64,000 nt of DNA. It comes from Clostridium sp. MCC353 (GTDB lineage Bacteria; Bacillota; Clostridia; Lachnospirales; Lachnospiraceae). The stretch spans positions 62,001 through 126,000 of the forward strand of contig NZ_WQPN01000094.1 of the NCBI RefSeq assembly GCF_018785315.1, read 5' to 3'. A program made the position numbers and the translations under genes. The stretch's first letter is position 1. Each line of letters starts with the position of its first letter. Below are positions 41,648-49,913 of the stretch, piece by piece. Under the pieces are notes generated by a model. The model ran no database searches. It was not told where the DNA came from and saw only the letters and a program-made list of their open reading frames with translations.

Positions 41648-42988
41648 ATGAAAAAAAGATTGTTTGCAATGCTTTTAACAGGATCATTAGCCGCTTCTTC
41701 ACTTTTAGGATGTTCAGGAAATCCGGCGCCATCAACAACTGCGGCAGCAGACACAACCGCAGCCGGCAGCCAGGCAGGACAGGAGACTTCGCAGGAAAAA
41801 ACGGATACAACCGCAGCTTCCGGTGAAAAAACAGTGATTGAACTTTTCCATCAGAAACCGGAAAATGTGGAACTTTATAATCAGCTTACAGCAAAATTTA
41901 TGGATGAGAATCCGGATATCCAGGTAAATGTCACATTAGCGGAAACCACGACGACTACCATTATTTCCAGAATTGCAGCTGGAAACATCCCGGAACTGGT
42001 ATCCGTATTTCCATGGAGTGCCTCTTATCAGGATATGATGCGGGAAGGGGTTTTCAAGGATTTGACGGATGAAGAATTTATGAAACGGGTGAATCCGTCG
42101 GTTTTAGAGCGGTGTAAAGTGGAGGGGAAATATTATTCCCTGCCTCTTACGATGAACGCGTACGGACTGTACTATAATGTGGACTTATTCAAGGAACTGG
42201 GACTGGAAGTGCCCAAAACAGAAGAGGAATTATGGACGGTTTGTGAAGCATTGAAAGAGAAAGGAATCCAGGCATTTTCATTTCCCGATAAAAAAGCAAC
42301 CCGGATTAGCCAGATGTTTGACCGAATGCTGATCGGATGCATCGATCACGACTTTTACAGCAAATGCGACCAGTTAGCAGCAGGCACATATAAAATCACA
42401 GAAGATGAGAATATCAGAAAATATGCGGAAACCATTTTAAAGCTGCGTGAATACGGAAATGCAGATTCTCTGGGGTATGATGATGAGCCGGCATATGAAG
42501 AGTTTACCAGCGGTAAGGCGGCTATGTACATAGATGGATCATGGGCGGTTCCTACATTTGAAACCATGAACCCGGACCTCAATTTTGATTGTACTGCAAT
42601 CCCTCCGATTACAACGGATGAATTCTACACTGCCGGTACGGTGGATACGGCGTTCTCCATTTCTTCCGATTGTACGGATGCAGAGTATGACGCGTGCATC
42701 AGATTTTTAAACTATCTGGTGAGAGAAGATATCGCCCAGGAATTCAGCGATATGGATAAGAACCCAACTCTTGTAAATGGCGTTGAATACAGCGTTCCAC
42801 AGCTTGTTGAAATCAACAGTTATATTGAATCAGGGAAATTTGGTCCTTCATTAGCCAGTATTTGGACCCAGGATTTGAGAAATGGGCTGAATGTGTCTGT
42901 GCAGGCATTGATTTTGGATAAGGATGTGGATACGTTCTTGGAGGAATTCCAGGCGATTGTGGAAGAGTATTATGTTCCGCAGAAGTAG
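41648..42988 (+). CDS. Extracellular solute-binding lipoprotein (family 1)
   Basis: A 446-residue sugar-binding lipoprotein. The signal peptide has lipobox SLLGC (C22). A threonine/alanine linker (about 28-60) precedes the family-1 domain (TVIELFHQKPENVELYNQL onward, with IPELVSVFPWSASYQDM). The start at 41648 follows AAAGGGG; the frame continues upstream through a region that holds the promoter, so the longer version is rejected. It is the first gene of the third importer operon. A four-copy palindrome array separates it from the permease genes, which could raise the binding-protein to permease ratio. Confidence 0.92.
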   Translation: MKKRLFAMLLTGSLAASSLLGCSGNPAPSTTAAADTTAAGSQAGQETSQEKTDTTAASGEKTVIELFHQKPENVELYNQLTAKFMDENPDIQVNVTLAETTTTTIISRIAAGNIPELVSVFPWSASYQDMMREGVFKDLTDEEFMKRVNPSVLERCKVEGKYYSLPLTMNAYGLYYNVDLFKELGLEVPKTEEELWTVCEALKEKGIQAFSFPDKKATRISQMFDRMLIGCIDHDFYSKCDQLAAGTYKITEDENIRKYAETILKLREYGNADSLGYDDEPAYEEFTSGKAAMYIDGSWAVPTFETMNPDLNFDCTAIPPITTDEFYTAGTVDTAFSISSDCTDAEYDACIRFLNYLVREDIAQEFSDMDKNPTLVNGVEYSVPQLVEINSYIESGKFGPSLASIWTQDLRNGLNVSVQALILDKDVDTFLEEFQAIVEEYYVPQK

Positions 42989-42990
42989 TT

Positions 42991-43192
42991 TTAACATGAA
43001 GCGCGAAGGCATTTTCTGAAATGCCTTCGGGGTTTAACATGAAGGGTGAAGGCATTTTTCGAAATGCCTTCGGGGTTTACTTTAAAGCGTGAGGCCATTT
43101 TCGAAAATGCCTTCGGGGTTTACTTTAAAGGGTGAAGCCATTTTCGAAAATGCCTTCACCCTTCATGTGGCACTTCATGTAAAAAAATAAAT
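42991..43192. repeat. KGEGIF palindrome array, locus 3 (four tandem copies)
   Basis: Four units of about 43 bases follow one another. Each holds GAAGGCATTTTC-like and GAAAATGCCTTC-like arms, and the first three end in GGGG. The first two begin TTTAACATGAAG, the last two TTTACTTTAAAG. The fourth ends with CCTTCACCCTTCATGT and a broken copy of the arm. It starts three bases after a lipoprotein stop codon and ends 17 bases before a GTG start in the same operon. It would form a run of hairpins in the mRNA. Confidence 0.88.
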
Positions 43193-43209
43193 TAACGGGA
43201 GGCAGATCG

Positions 43210-44097
43210 GTGAAAGGAAAATCGAAAAAAAACAGGGAAAGGAATATCGTCCATTTTTTATACGTCCTTCCTAATTTAATCTTGTATTCTCTGCTATCCA
43301 TCGTTCCCATCATTCTGGGGCTGTACTACAGCTTTACCAACTGGAACGGAATCTCAAAAAAATACAAGATGGTTGGCTTCAGCAATTACATAAAAATCCT
43401 GAAGGACAGCCGTTTCCGCAAGGCGGTAAGCTTCAACCTGCGCTATGCGGTCATGCTGATCATTTGTGTCATGCTGATTTCTGTCATTTTGGCCCTGCTT
43501 TTAAATGCGAAGACAAAAGGACAGAATTTCTTTCGGGCGGTATATTTCTTCCCGGCATGCGTCAGTATGCTGACAATCGGCCTGATTTTTAACTACATAT
43601 TTTTCCAGGGAGTTCCCGGAATCGGAGAGGCCCTTGGAATTGAAAGCCTTCAGAAAAATATACTGTCAGGCCGTAATACGGCGATCTACGGTATTTTGAT
43701 CACAAATGTGTGGAAAAGTGTGGCGATACCCACTGTCCTTGTGATATCGGCCCTTCAGACAATTCCGGCTGAGATTATGGAAGCGGCCACGGTAGATGGG
43801 GCGAATGGAAGACAGCGCTTTTTCTATATCACCCTCAGATACATACTTCCCATACTCAGCATTATATTCGTGCTGCTCTTAAAAGAAGGGCTTATGATAT
43901 ACGATTATATCATGGCATTGACTAGCGGAGGGCCTGCCGGCGCGACGGAGAGCATCACTTTGTCCATCTACCGGCTGGGATTTGAAGATATGAAGTTTGG
44001 ATATGCGATTTCCCAGGCAATGATCGTTGCGTTTATTATCGCCGTGATCTCCATCATCCAGATCAAGTTTACCGATAAGAAAAAGATTTATGATTAA
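43210..44097 (+). CDS. Carbohydrate ABC transporter permease, MalF type
   Basis: A 295-residue CUT1 membrane subunit with about six helices and an EAA loop in the form EIMEAATVDGANGRQRFFY. It opens with a basic stretch and LPNLILYSLLSIVPIILGLYYSFTNWNGIS, closely like the permease at 14643. The start is GTG at 43210, preceded by GGGAGG; the first ATG inside would cut off the N-terminal helix. The gene follows the palindrome array and is tightly linked to the next permease. A GTG start and hairpin-rich leader both suggest lower production than the binding protein (inference). Confidence 0.92.
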   Translation: MKGKSKKNRERNIVHFLYVLPNLILYSLLSIVPIILGLYYSFTNWNGISKKYKMVGFSNYIKILKDSRFRKAVSFNLRYAVMLIICVMLISVILALLLNAKTKGQNFFRAVYFFPACVSMLTIGLIFNYIFFQGVPGIGEALGIESLQKNILSGRNTAIYGILITNVWKSVAIPTVLVISALQTIPAEIMEAATVDGANGRQRFFYITLRYILPILSIIFVLLLKEGLMIYDYIMALTSGGPAGATESITLSIYRLGFEDMKFGYAISQAMIVAFIIAVISIIQIKFTDKKKIYD

Positions 44098-44109
44098 AGG
44101 GTGGGATCG

Positions 44110-44946
44110 ATGATGAAGAAAAAAACAGTTATGAAGATATTTATTTATATCGCTCTTATATTTGGAACGCTTCTGGTATTTTTCCCGTTTTATCTCACCG
44201 TTGTTTCCTCACTGAAGGACATGAGCGATATATTCAGTAATTTCTTTGGTTTACCGAAAAGAATCGTGTGGGATAATTTTATTTATGTGCTGCAGCGGCC
44301 GGATTATTTTATCGCTTTAAAAAATTCGGCAGTTATCACAGGAATTTCAATTGTGGCAATGGTTGTATTCCTGCCCATGTGCGCATATGCCATATCCAGA
44401 CGCCGTTTTAATTCCAAATTTTATAATTTCCTTTATTTTTTTATGGTTGCCGGGATTTTTATTCCATTTCAGGTAAAAATGCTTCCCATGGTCAAGCTCA
44501 TGAGCCAGTTGGGACTGCTGAACAGGCAGGGGGCAATTCTGCTTTACATTGCAAATTCCACCTGCGAGGGCATATTCCTTTTGGTAGGCTATTTGTCCTC
44601 TCTGCCCACCGACCTGGAAGAAGCGGCCTATATCGATGGGGCCAATACAAATCAGGTTTTTTATAAAATCGTAAGGCCTATCATGAATCCGATTATATCC
44701 ACAGTGGTAATTAAAAATTCCCTTTGGATCTGGAATGATTATTTTATGCCTTCTCTGGTGCTCAACCAGTCCAATTTAAACCGGACCCTGACTCTGTACC
44801 AGTATTCGTTCAGAACAGAAAATTCTACAAACTTTACCATTGTTTTTGCTGTAATGCTCCTTTCAATCCTGCCAATTTTTATCGTTTACTGTCTTTTCCA
44901 GAAAAAGATCGTAGCGGGCATGATGGAAGGCGCTGTGAAAGGATAG
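44110..44946 (+). CDS. Carbohydrate ABC transporter permease, MalG type
   Basis: A 278-residue CUT1 membrane subunit. The N-terminal helix is about residues 8-30, and the EAA loop reads EEAAYIDGANTNQVFYKIVRPIM. It ends in GMMEGAVKG. The ATG at 44110 follows AAAGGGTGGG; an in-frame GTG at 44101 is possible but overlaps the ribosome site. The esterase gene begins eight bases after its stop, so importer and esterases form one operon. No ATPase gene is present, as in the other two CUT1 loci. Confidence 0.92.
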   Translation: MMKKKTVMKIFIYIALIFGTLLVFFPFYLTVVSSLKDMSDIFSNFFGLPKRIVWDNFIYVLQRPDYFIALKNSAVITGISIVAMVVFLPMCAYAISRRRFNSKFYNFLYFFMVAGIFIPFQVKMLPMVKLMSQLGLLNRQGAILLYIANSTCEGIFLLVGYLSSLPTDLEEAAYIDGANTNQVFYKIVRPIMNPIISTVVIKNSLWIWNDYFMPSLVLNQSNLNRTLTLYQYSFRTENSTNFTIVFAVMLLSILPIFIVYCLFQKKIVAGMMEGAVKG

Positions 44947-44953
44947 GTGTAAA

Positions 44954-45775
44954 ATGGCGCTGATACATGTAAATTTTTATTCGGAGATTTTGAATATGGA
45001 TACTGGAATCTCCGTGATTATGCCCCAGAAACTGCAGGGAATCGGCTTGGCGGGGAGCGGGGTACAGGAGACGTACCCGGTTTTATGGCTGCTCCACGGC
45101 CGCAGCGACGATCATACGATCTGGATGCGGCGGACCTCAATCGAACGGTACGCTGCCCCTCTCGGTCTGATCGTTGTGATGCCGGAGGTGAGTTACAGCC
45201 GGTATTTAAACATGGCCCACGGCCCCAGATATTATGATTATATGACAGAAGAACTGCCTCATTTCTGCAAAAAAATGTTCCCCAAAATGAGCATGGAGAG
45301 AGAGGATAACTACATAGCCGGCCTTTCCATGGGCGGCGGCGGCGCTATGTGGATCGGGATCAATAACCCGGACCGGTATGGAACAATCTGTATGCTGTCC
45401 ACAGGCGGTATGGCCCCGTTAGAAGGGCTGTGGCGGGGGAAAGAAGGCGACGTCAATTCCACCTATCTGAAATGCAACCGGGATATATACGGAGTAGAAG
45501 ATTCGGATTCCCTGGCCGGAACGGAGTATGACATTTTAAAACTGATCCAAGAGAAGGCCGGAAACGAAGAAATACTGCCAAAAGTCTATCATGCGATGGG
45601 CACAGAGGACGTCAGATATCCGGTTGCGATGAAGATAAAAGAAACATTTGAAGGGATACCGGGCAATCCCTACCGCTATGAATATCATGAGGGGCCGGGA
45701 AAACATGAATGGGAATTCTGGGATACATGGATCCAAAAGTTCCTGGAAACCCTGCCGTTGAAAGGGGGAAAATGA
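44954..45775 (+). CDS. Alpha/beta hydrolase esterase (esterase D / tributyrin esterase family)
   Basis: A 273-residue cytoplasmic esterase of the PF00756 type, which removes acyl groups such as acetyl or feruloyl from sugars. The nucleophile motif GLSMGG places S125. LLHGRSDDHTIWMR supplies the oxyanion HG. AMGTEDVRYP carries a probable acid D, and GPGKHEWEFWDTW a probable catalytic H. There is no signal peptide, so it would act on imported acylated oligosaccharides delivered by the upstream importer. Its start follows AGGTGTAAA. A homologous gene lacking these residues begins one base after its stop. Confidence 0.88.
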   Translation: MALIHVNFYSEILNMDTGISVIMPQKLQGIGLAGSGVQETYPVLWLLHGRSDDHTIWMRRTSIERYAAPLGLIVVMPEVSYSRYLNMAHGPRYYDYMTEELPHFCKKMFPKMSMEREDNYIAGLSMGGGGAMWIGINNPDRYGTICMLSTGGMAPLEGLWRGKEGDVNSTYLKCNRDIYGVEDSDSLAGTEYDILKLIQEKAGNEEILPKVYHAMGTEDVRYPVAMKIKETFEGIPGNPYRYEYHEGPGKHEWEFWDTWIQKFLETLPLKGGK

Positions 45776-45776
45776 T

Positions 45777-46505
45777 ATGGCTCTGATGCAGATTCATTTT
45801 TTTTCAGAAGCATTAACGGAATGCAATTCCATGGATGTGATCCTGCCTGCGGAGCGCTGGAACAGGGAGACATATCCGGTTTTATGGCTGATTCCCCCGG
45901 CAGGTTTGGATCATACCGCCTGGATGAGAAAAACAGCAGTGGAAGAACTGGCGGATGAGCTGGGAATTCTGGTGGTGATGCCGGATATGAAACTGAGTTA
46001 TGGAACAGATATGGTTCATGGCTTCAAGTATTTTACAATGCTGACCCAGGAACTGCCGGAGCTGGTAAATGAGTATTTTCCGGCGGACCTGACAAAACAG
46101 TACATTGCGGGAGCTGAAGAAGGGGCATACGCGGCGCTGCGGGCGGCGTTTAAATGTCCGGAAAATTACAAAATGGCAATCTGTTTTTCCTGCGGTTCTC
46201 TGACCGATGAAATTCTGTCTGGTTCCAAAAAAGAACAGGCGGCCAATGCATTCGGGACAGGAGAGATGGAGAATCTGAAAGATACGGATTATTCGCTGCA
46301 CGGTCTGCTGGAAGAGAATAGGGATAGGATTCCGAAAGTATATTTTGCCTATGGAAGCCAGGATGTTTATGTAAGATCATCTGAGCTCCTGGCAGAAAAA
46401 CTTGAAAGCGGTGGAAAAAATAAAATACAACGGCTGGAAGGATGCCTTACCTGGCAGAATTGGTTTTCCCTTCTTCAAAAAATCCTCTCAAAAGAAATAA
46501 AGTAG
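45777..46505 (+). CDS. Catalytically altered esterase-family paralogue
   Basis: A 242-residue homologue of the preceding esterase; both open MALxxxxFxSE and share VLWL, DHTxWMR, LGxxVVMPD, HGxxYxxxxTEELP-like blocks and the closing WxxxxQKxL. The active-site parts are gone. The GLSMGG motif is replaced by GAEEGA (E114 at the serine position), the HG of the oxyanion hole by PP (LIPPAGLDHTAW), and the GKHEW histidine motif by CLTWQNW. Only the aspartate in GSQDV remains. The frame is intact with a good ribosome site, so this looks like a kept pseudoenzyme, perhaps a partner subunit or binding protein, rather than a decaying gene. Confidence 0.85.
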   Translation: MALMQIHFFSEALTECNSMDVILPAERWNRETYPVLWLIPPAGLDHTAWMRKTAVEELADELGILVVMPDMKLSYGTDMVHGFKYFTMLTQELPELVNEYFPADLTKQYIAGAEEGAYAALRAAFKCPENYKMAICFSCGSLTDEILSGSKKEQAANAFGTGEMENLKDTDYSLHGLLEENRDRIPKVYFAYGSQDVYVRSSELLAEKLESGGKNKIQRLEGCLTWQNWFSLLQKILSKEIK

Positions 46506-46577
46506 CTTTTTTATTTTATTTTCATATGCTATACTATTCAGGATAAGCATAATGAGAATAGAGTAAAGGGGAATGCT

Positions 46578-47258
46578 ATGATATTTCGTGATATTTGGCT
46601 CGATGTAAAGGCAGTTCAGGAACGGGACCCTGCGGCCAGGAATGCCCTGGAAGTCCTTCTGCTGTATCAGGGTGTTCATGCCCTGATCTGGCATAGATTT
46701 GCACATTGGTTTTATAAACACAGGATGTTTTTCATTGCAAGGCTGATTTCCCAGCTTGCAAGATTCTTTACGCTGATAGAGATCCATCCCGGCGCCCAGA
46801 TGGGGCATGGGATTTTGATCGACCACGGCTGCGGAGTGGTGATCGGAGAAACTACGGTCGTAGGCGATAACTGCACCATCTACCAGGGCGTAACCCTGGG
46901 CGGTGTGGGAACCCAGAAAGGCAAGCGCCACCCAACCCTTGGAAACAACGTGACCGTTGGGGCGGGAGCCAAGATTTTAGGCTCCTTTGAAGTGGGCGAT
47001 AACTGCCGGATCGCTGCCAATGCGGTTTTATTAAAACCATTGGAGAACAACGTGACGGCCGTAGGAGTTCCCGCCAGGGCGGTGAAAATCGACGGAGTTC
47101 CCATTCCGAAAAAAGAGGAAAAGATGGTTTCCATGGAACACTACTGCAAGATGGAAGCCAGGGTGGAGCAGTTAGAGGCCGAACTGGAACAGCTGGAGAC
47201 CCGGCTGAAAGAACTATTAGCGAAAGGAAATGAAACCGATGGAAGACCGTTGCCGTGA
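46578..47258 (+). CDS. cysE: Serine O-acetyltransferase
   Basis: A 226-residue enzyme that acetylates serine with acetyl-CoA, the first step of cysteine synthesis. It has an N-terminal helical part (1-60), then a left-handed hexapeptide-repeat domain (HPGAQMGHGILIDHGCGVVIGET, TIYQGVTLGGVGTQKGKRHPTLGNN). Conserved D82-H83 in the IDHG motif act in catalysis. A short coiled-coil tail follows (about 190-220). The shorter N-terminus is the EpsC type usual in Firmicutes. The ATG follows AAAGGGG. The gene overlaps the next one, ttcA-like, by 29 bases. Pairing cysteine supply with a sulfur-transfer enzyme is functionally sensible. Confidence 0.93.
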   Translation: MIFRDIWLDVKAVQERDPAARNALEVLLLYQGVHALIWHRFAHWFYKHRMFFIARLISQLARFFTLIEIHPGAQMGHGILIDHGCGVVIGETTVVGDNCTIYQGVTLGGVGTQKGKRHPTLGNNVTVGAGAKILGSFEVGDNCRIAANAVLLKPLENNVTAVGVPARAVKIDGVPIPKKEEKMVSMEHYCKMEARVEQLEAELEQLETRLKELLAKGNETDGRPLP

Positions 47259-48087
47259 TATCGAACGGAGCATCATCAAGCAGTATCGCAAAGATATCTG
47301 GCGGCCATTTGTAAAGGCACTGAATGAATACGACATGATACAGGAAGGCGACAATATTGCCGTCTGCATTTCCGGAGGAAAGGATTCCATGCTGCTGGCA
47401 AAGTGCATGCAGGAGATCCGCCGCCACGGAAAGATGGATTTCGGGCTGGAATTCATCGTGATGGACCCCGGCTACCATCCGGACAACCGGGCCCTGATCG
47501 AAGAAAATGCAAAGCTGATGGGCATTCCCATCCGGATCTTTGAATCCGACATCTTCAATGTGGTTGTGGATGTGGACGAATCGCCATGCTATCTCTGCGC
47601 CAGGATGAGAAGAGGTTATCTCTACGCCAACGCAAAAGAGCTGGGCTGCAACAAAATTGCCCTGGGACATCATTTTGATGATGTGATTGAGACCATTCTC
47701 ATGAGCATGCTCTACGGAGCCCAGGTAAACACCATGATGCCCAAGCTGCACAGCACGAATTTTGAAGGGATGGAGCTGATCCGGCCTTTGTATCTGGTAA
47801 AAGAAGCCAACATACTGGCCTGGAAGAACTTCAACAATCTGAGATTTCTCCAGTGCGCCTGCCGGTTTACCGAGCGGATCGCAAAGGAACGGGCTTTAGA
47901 AGAAGAAGTCCACACATCCAAGCGGCAGGAGATGAAGGAACTGATCAGCCAGTTTCGCAAGATCAACCCCCATATAGAGATGAATATCTTTAAGAGCGTG
48001 GAAAATGTCAATCTGGACGCCTGTATCGGCTATGTGAAGAAGGGCGAACGCCATCATTTTCTGGAGAATTATAATCAACAGTCATAA
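47230..48087 (+). CDS. TtcA-family tRNA thiolation protein (PP-loop ATPase)
   Basis: A 285-residue PP-loop ATPase of the TtcA/TtuA group, which thiolate tRNA bases (2-thiocytidine at position 32 in TtcA). SGGKDS (48-53) is the PP-loop. A CxxC pair (C120, C123 in CYLCARMRRGYLY) binds the Fe-S cluster, and GHHFDDVIETILMSMLYGAQ is the next family motif. A third cysteine in QCACRF helps complete the set. Its start lies within the end of cysE and follows AAAGGA, so the two are coupled. A large stem-loop immediately after it separates it from the DUF3794 gene. The precise target base is not certain from sequence. Confidence 0.87.
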   Translation: MKPMEDRCRDIERSIIKQYRKDIWRPFVKALNEYDMIQEGDNIAVCISGGKDSMLLAKCMQEIRRHGKMDFGLEFIVMDPGYHPDNRALIEENAKLMGIPIRIFESDIFNVVVDVDESPCYLCARMRRGYLYANAKELGCNKIALGHHFDDVIETILMSMLYGAQVNTMMPKLHSTNFEGMELIRPLYLVKEANILAWKNFNNLRFLQCACRFTERIAKERALEEEVHTSKRQEMKELISQFRKINPHIEMNIFKSVENVNLDACIGYVKKGERHHFLENYNQQS

Positions 48088-48090
48088 TAG

Positions 48091-48148
48091 AAAAAGCACT
48101 CACATAAACTTTCTTAGAGTAAATAAGAAGGTAAGGTGGGTGCTTTTT
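48091..48148 (+). promoter_or_regulatory. Long hairpin ending at the start codon of the DUF3794 gene
   Basis: AAAAAGCACTCAC (48091-48103) pairs with GTGGGTGCTTTTT (48136-48148) with one G-T pair. Inside, ACTTTCTTA pairs with TAAGAAGGT. The right arm contains the likely ribosome site (AAGGTGGG) and its T-run ends directly before ATG at 48149. It can act as terminator of the upstream gene and at the same time hide the ribosome site of the next. Confidence 0.75.
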
Positions 48149-49729
48149 ATGGTGGAGCTGATTAAGAAAAATATACATATGAACCGCTGGAAAGGAAATG
48201 CCGCGACTCAGATCACTCTGGATGATGATTTTATTGTGCCTGATACCATGGACGACATGGAGCAGGTGATTATGGACACAGGAGAAGTACAGATTGAAGC
48301 CGTGAAAAATATGGGAGAAAAGCTGTCCATCAAAGGAAAGGTGGTCTTCCAGGTTCTCTATGCCAAAGCGGAAGGCGGCATGCAGACCCTGGGAGGAACG
48401 ATTCCATTTGATGAAATGGTAAATGTCCCGGGTTTGGAAGAGAAGGATTATGCCGGTGTCAGCTGGGAGCTGGAAGATTTAAATGCAGCGATGATCAACT
48501 CCAGAAAACTGAGCGTTAAAGCTATCGTCACTCTGGACGTGCGTGTGGAGACTTTGTATGACGCGCAGGCGGCTGCCGACCTGACTTCCGCGGCTGACCG
48601 CAATGGAGAAGAGGTTCAGGTTGAGGTGCAGAAACGGAAAACGGATGTGGCCTCCATCGCTCTGCGGCGGAAGGATACCTACCGTATTAAAGAAGATATT
48701 ACTCTTTCAGGCAGCAAGCCCAGCATGGACGCGGTTCTTTGGAGCGAGCTGAAACTGAGGAGTGTCAATACAAAACCATTGGACGGAAAAGTACATATTG
48801 ACGGAGAAGTCATGGTCTTTGTCATTTATACCAGTGAAGGGGAAAGCGCACCGGTGCAGTGGGTGGAAGAGAGCATTCCATTTTCAGGAGAACTGGACCT
48901 GCCGGAGGCGTCGGAAGAAATGATCCCCGCCATTTCGGTCCGGCTGATCCACAAGGACGTGGAAGCCAAGCCGGATGCGGACGGAGAGCTGCGGGAACTG
49001 GAAATTGACGCCGTTCTGGAACTGGATATGAAGCTGTATGAAGAAGAGGAAATCGAGCTTCTGAGCGATCTGTATTCCACCAACCGGGAACTGGCCCTCC
49101 AGACCGGCCAGGTGTGTTTTGAACAGATACTTGCCAAAAACACCGGAAAATGTAAAGTGACCGATAAAGTGAATGTGGATGCGGAGCCCAGAATCCTTCA
49201 AATCTGCCACAGCGAAGGAAGCGTTAAGATCGACGCAGTCCAGGTTGAAGAAGATACGTTAAAGATTGAAGGCGCGCTGGAAATCCAGATCCTGTATCTG
49301 ACCACGGACGATAAAGAGCCGGTCAGATCCTATGTCACCATGCTGCCCTTCCATTATACGTCTGAAACTCCCGGAATTACGGAGGAGAGCATTTATCAGC
49401 TGGATACCGGATTGGAACAGCTCAGCGCAGTCATGCTCAGCACCGATGTAGTTGAAGTGAAGGCAGTCGTGGTGCTGGATCTTCTGGTACTGCAGCCGGT
49501 CTGCGAAAACGTGATAGAGAGCGTGAGCGTAGAGCCCATGGATGTGAAAAAGCTTCAGGAGATGCCGGGAATCGTCGGCTATATCGTACAGCCGGACGAT
49601 ACGTTGTGGACAATTGCGAAGAAATTCCACACCACAGTGGAAAATGTGATCGACACCAACGGCCTGACGGAGGAAAAAGTATCGCCGGGCGACAAGCTGA
49701 TCCTGATAAAAGAAATTGCGAAAGGCTGA
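48149..49729 (+). CDS. DUF3794 (SPOCS)-LysM protein
   Basis: A 526-residue protein with repeated DUF3794/SPOCS domains of about 120-150 residues (about 30-160, 180-310 and 330-470), each with a beta-rich pattern such as LSIKGKVVFQVLYAKAEGGMQ. A C-terminal LysM domain (about 478-523, GYIVQPDDTLWTIAKKFHTTV) binds peptidoglycan. Proteins of this kind belong to sporulation or spore-coat sets in clostridia; no signal peptide is present, as for a mother-cell protein that coats the forespore. The ATG at 48149 is preferred to GTG at 48140. Expression probably depends on the hairpin just before it. Confidence 0.9.
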   Translation: MVELIKKNIHMNRWKGNAATQITLDDDFIVPDTMDDMEQVIMDTGEVQIEAVKNMGEKLSIKGKVVFQVLYAKAEGGMQTLGGTIPFDEMVNVPGLEEKDYAGVSWELEDLNAAMINSRKLSVKAIVTLDVRVETLYDAQAAADLTSAADRNGEEVQVEVQKRKTDVASIALRRKDTYRIKEDITLSGSKPSMDAVLWSELKLRSVNTKPLDGKVHIDGEVMVFVIYTSEGESAPVQWVEESIPFSGELDLPEASEEMIPAISVRLIHKDVEAKPDADGELRELEIDAVLELDMKLYEEEEIELLSDLYSTNRELALQTGQVCFEQILAKNTGKCKVTDKVNVDAEPRILQICHSEGSVKIDAVQVEEDTLKIEGALEIQILYLTTDDKEPVRSYVTMLPFHYTSETPGITEESIYQLDTGLEQLSAVMLSTDVVEVKAVVVLDLLVLQPVCENVIESVSVEPMDVKKLQEMPGIVGYIVQPDDTLWTIAKKFHTTVENVIDTNGLTEEKVSPGDKLILIKEIAKG

Positions 49730-49771
49730 GAAAAATGGTATAGTGGAAATATTGATTAGAAAGGATTAGCT

Positions 49772-49802
49772 GTAGAAACGCATATTTATGATGCGTTTCT
49801 AC
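49772..49802 (+). terminator. Stem-loop after the DUF3794-LysM gene
   Basis: GTAGAAACGCAT pairs perfectly with ATGCGTTTCTAC around ATTTATG, starting 43 bases after the stop codon. No T-run follows, so termination may be incomplete or factor-aided. Confidence 0.65.
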
Positions 49803-49913
49803 TGTTGACCGGACAGGGTGTGCCCATGGCGGGAATGCATTTTCAAATACACCCTGTACTGCGGCAGTGGAATTGCTGCGGCATGGATAAAAGACAGATC
49901 TGAGGGCTGTGGA

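Noticed and set aside
42991-43192. Possible CRISPR array (four regular repeats of about 43 bases)
   Set aside because: The units follow each other without unique spacers, are palindromic throughout, and no cas gene is in the window.
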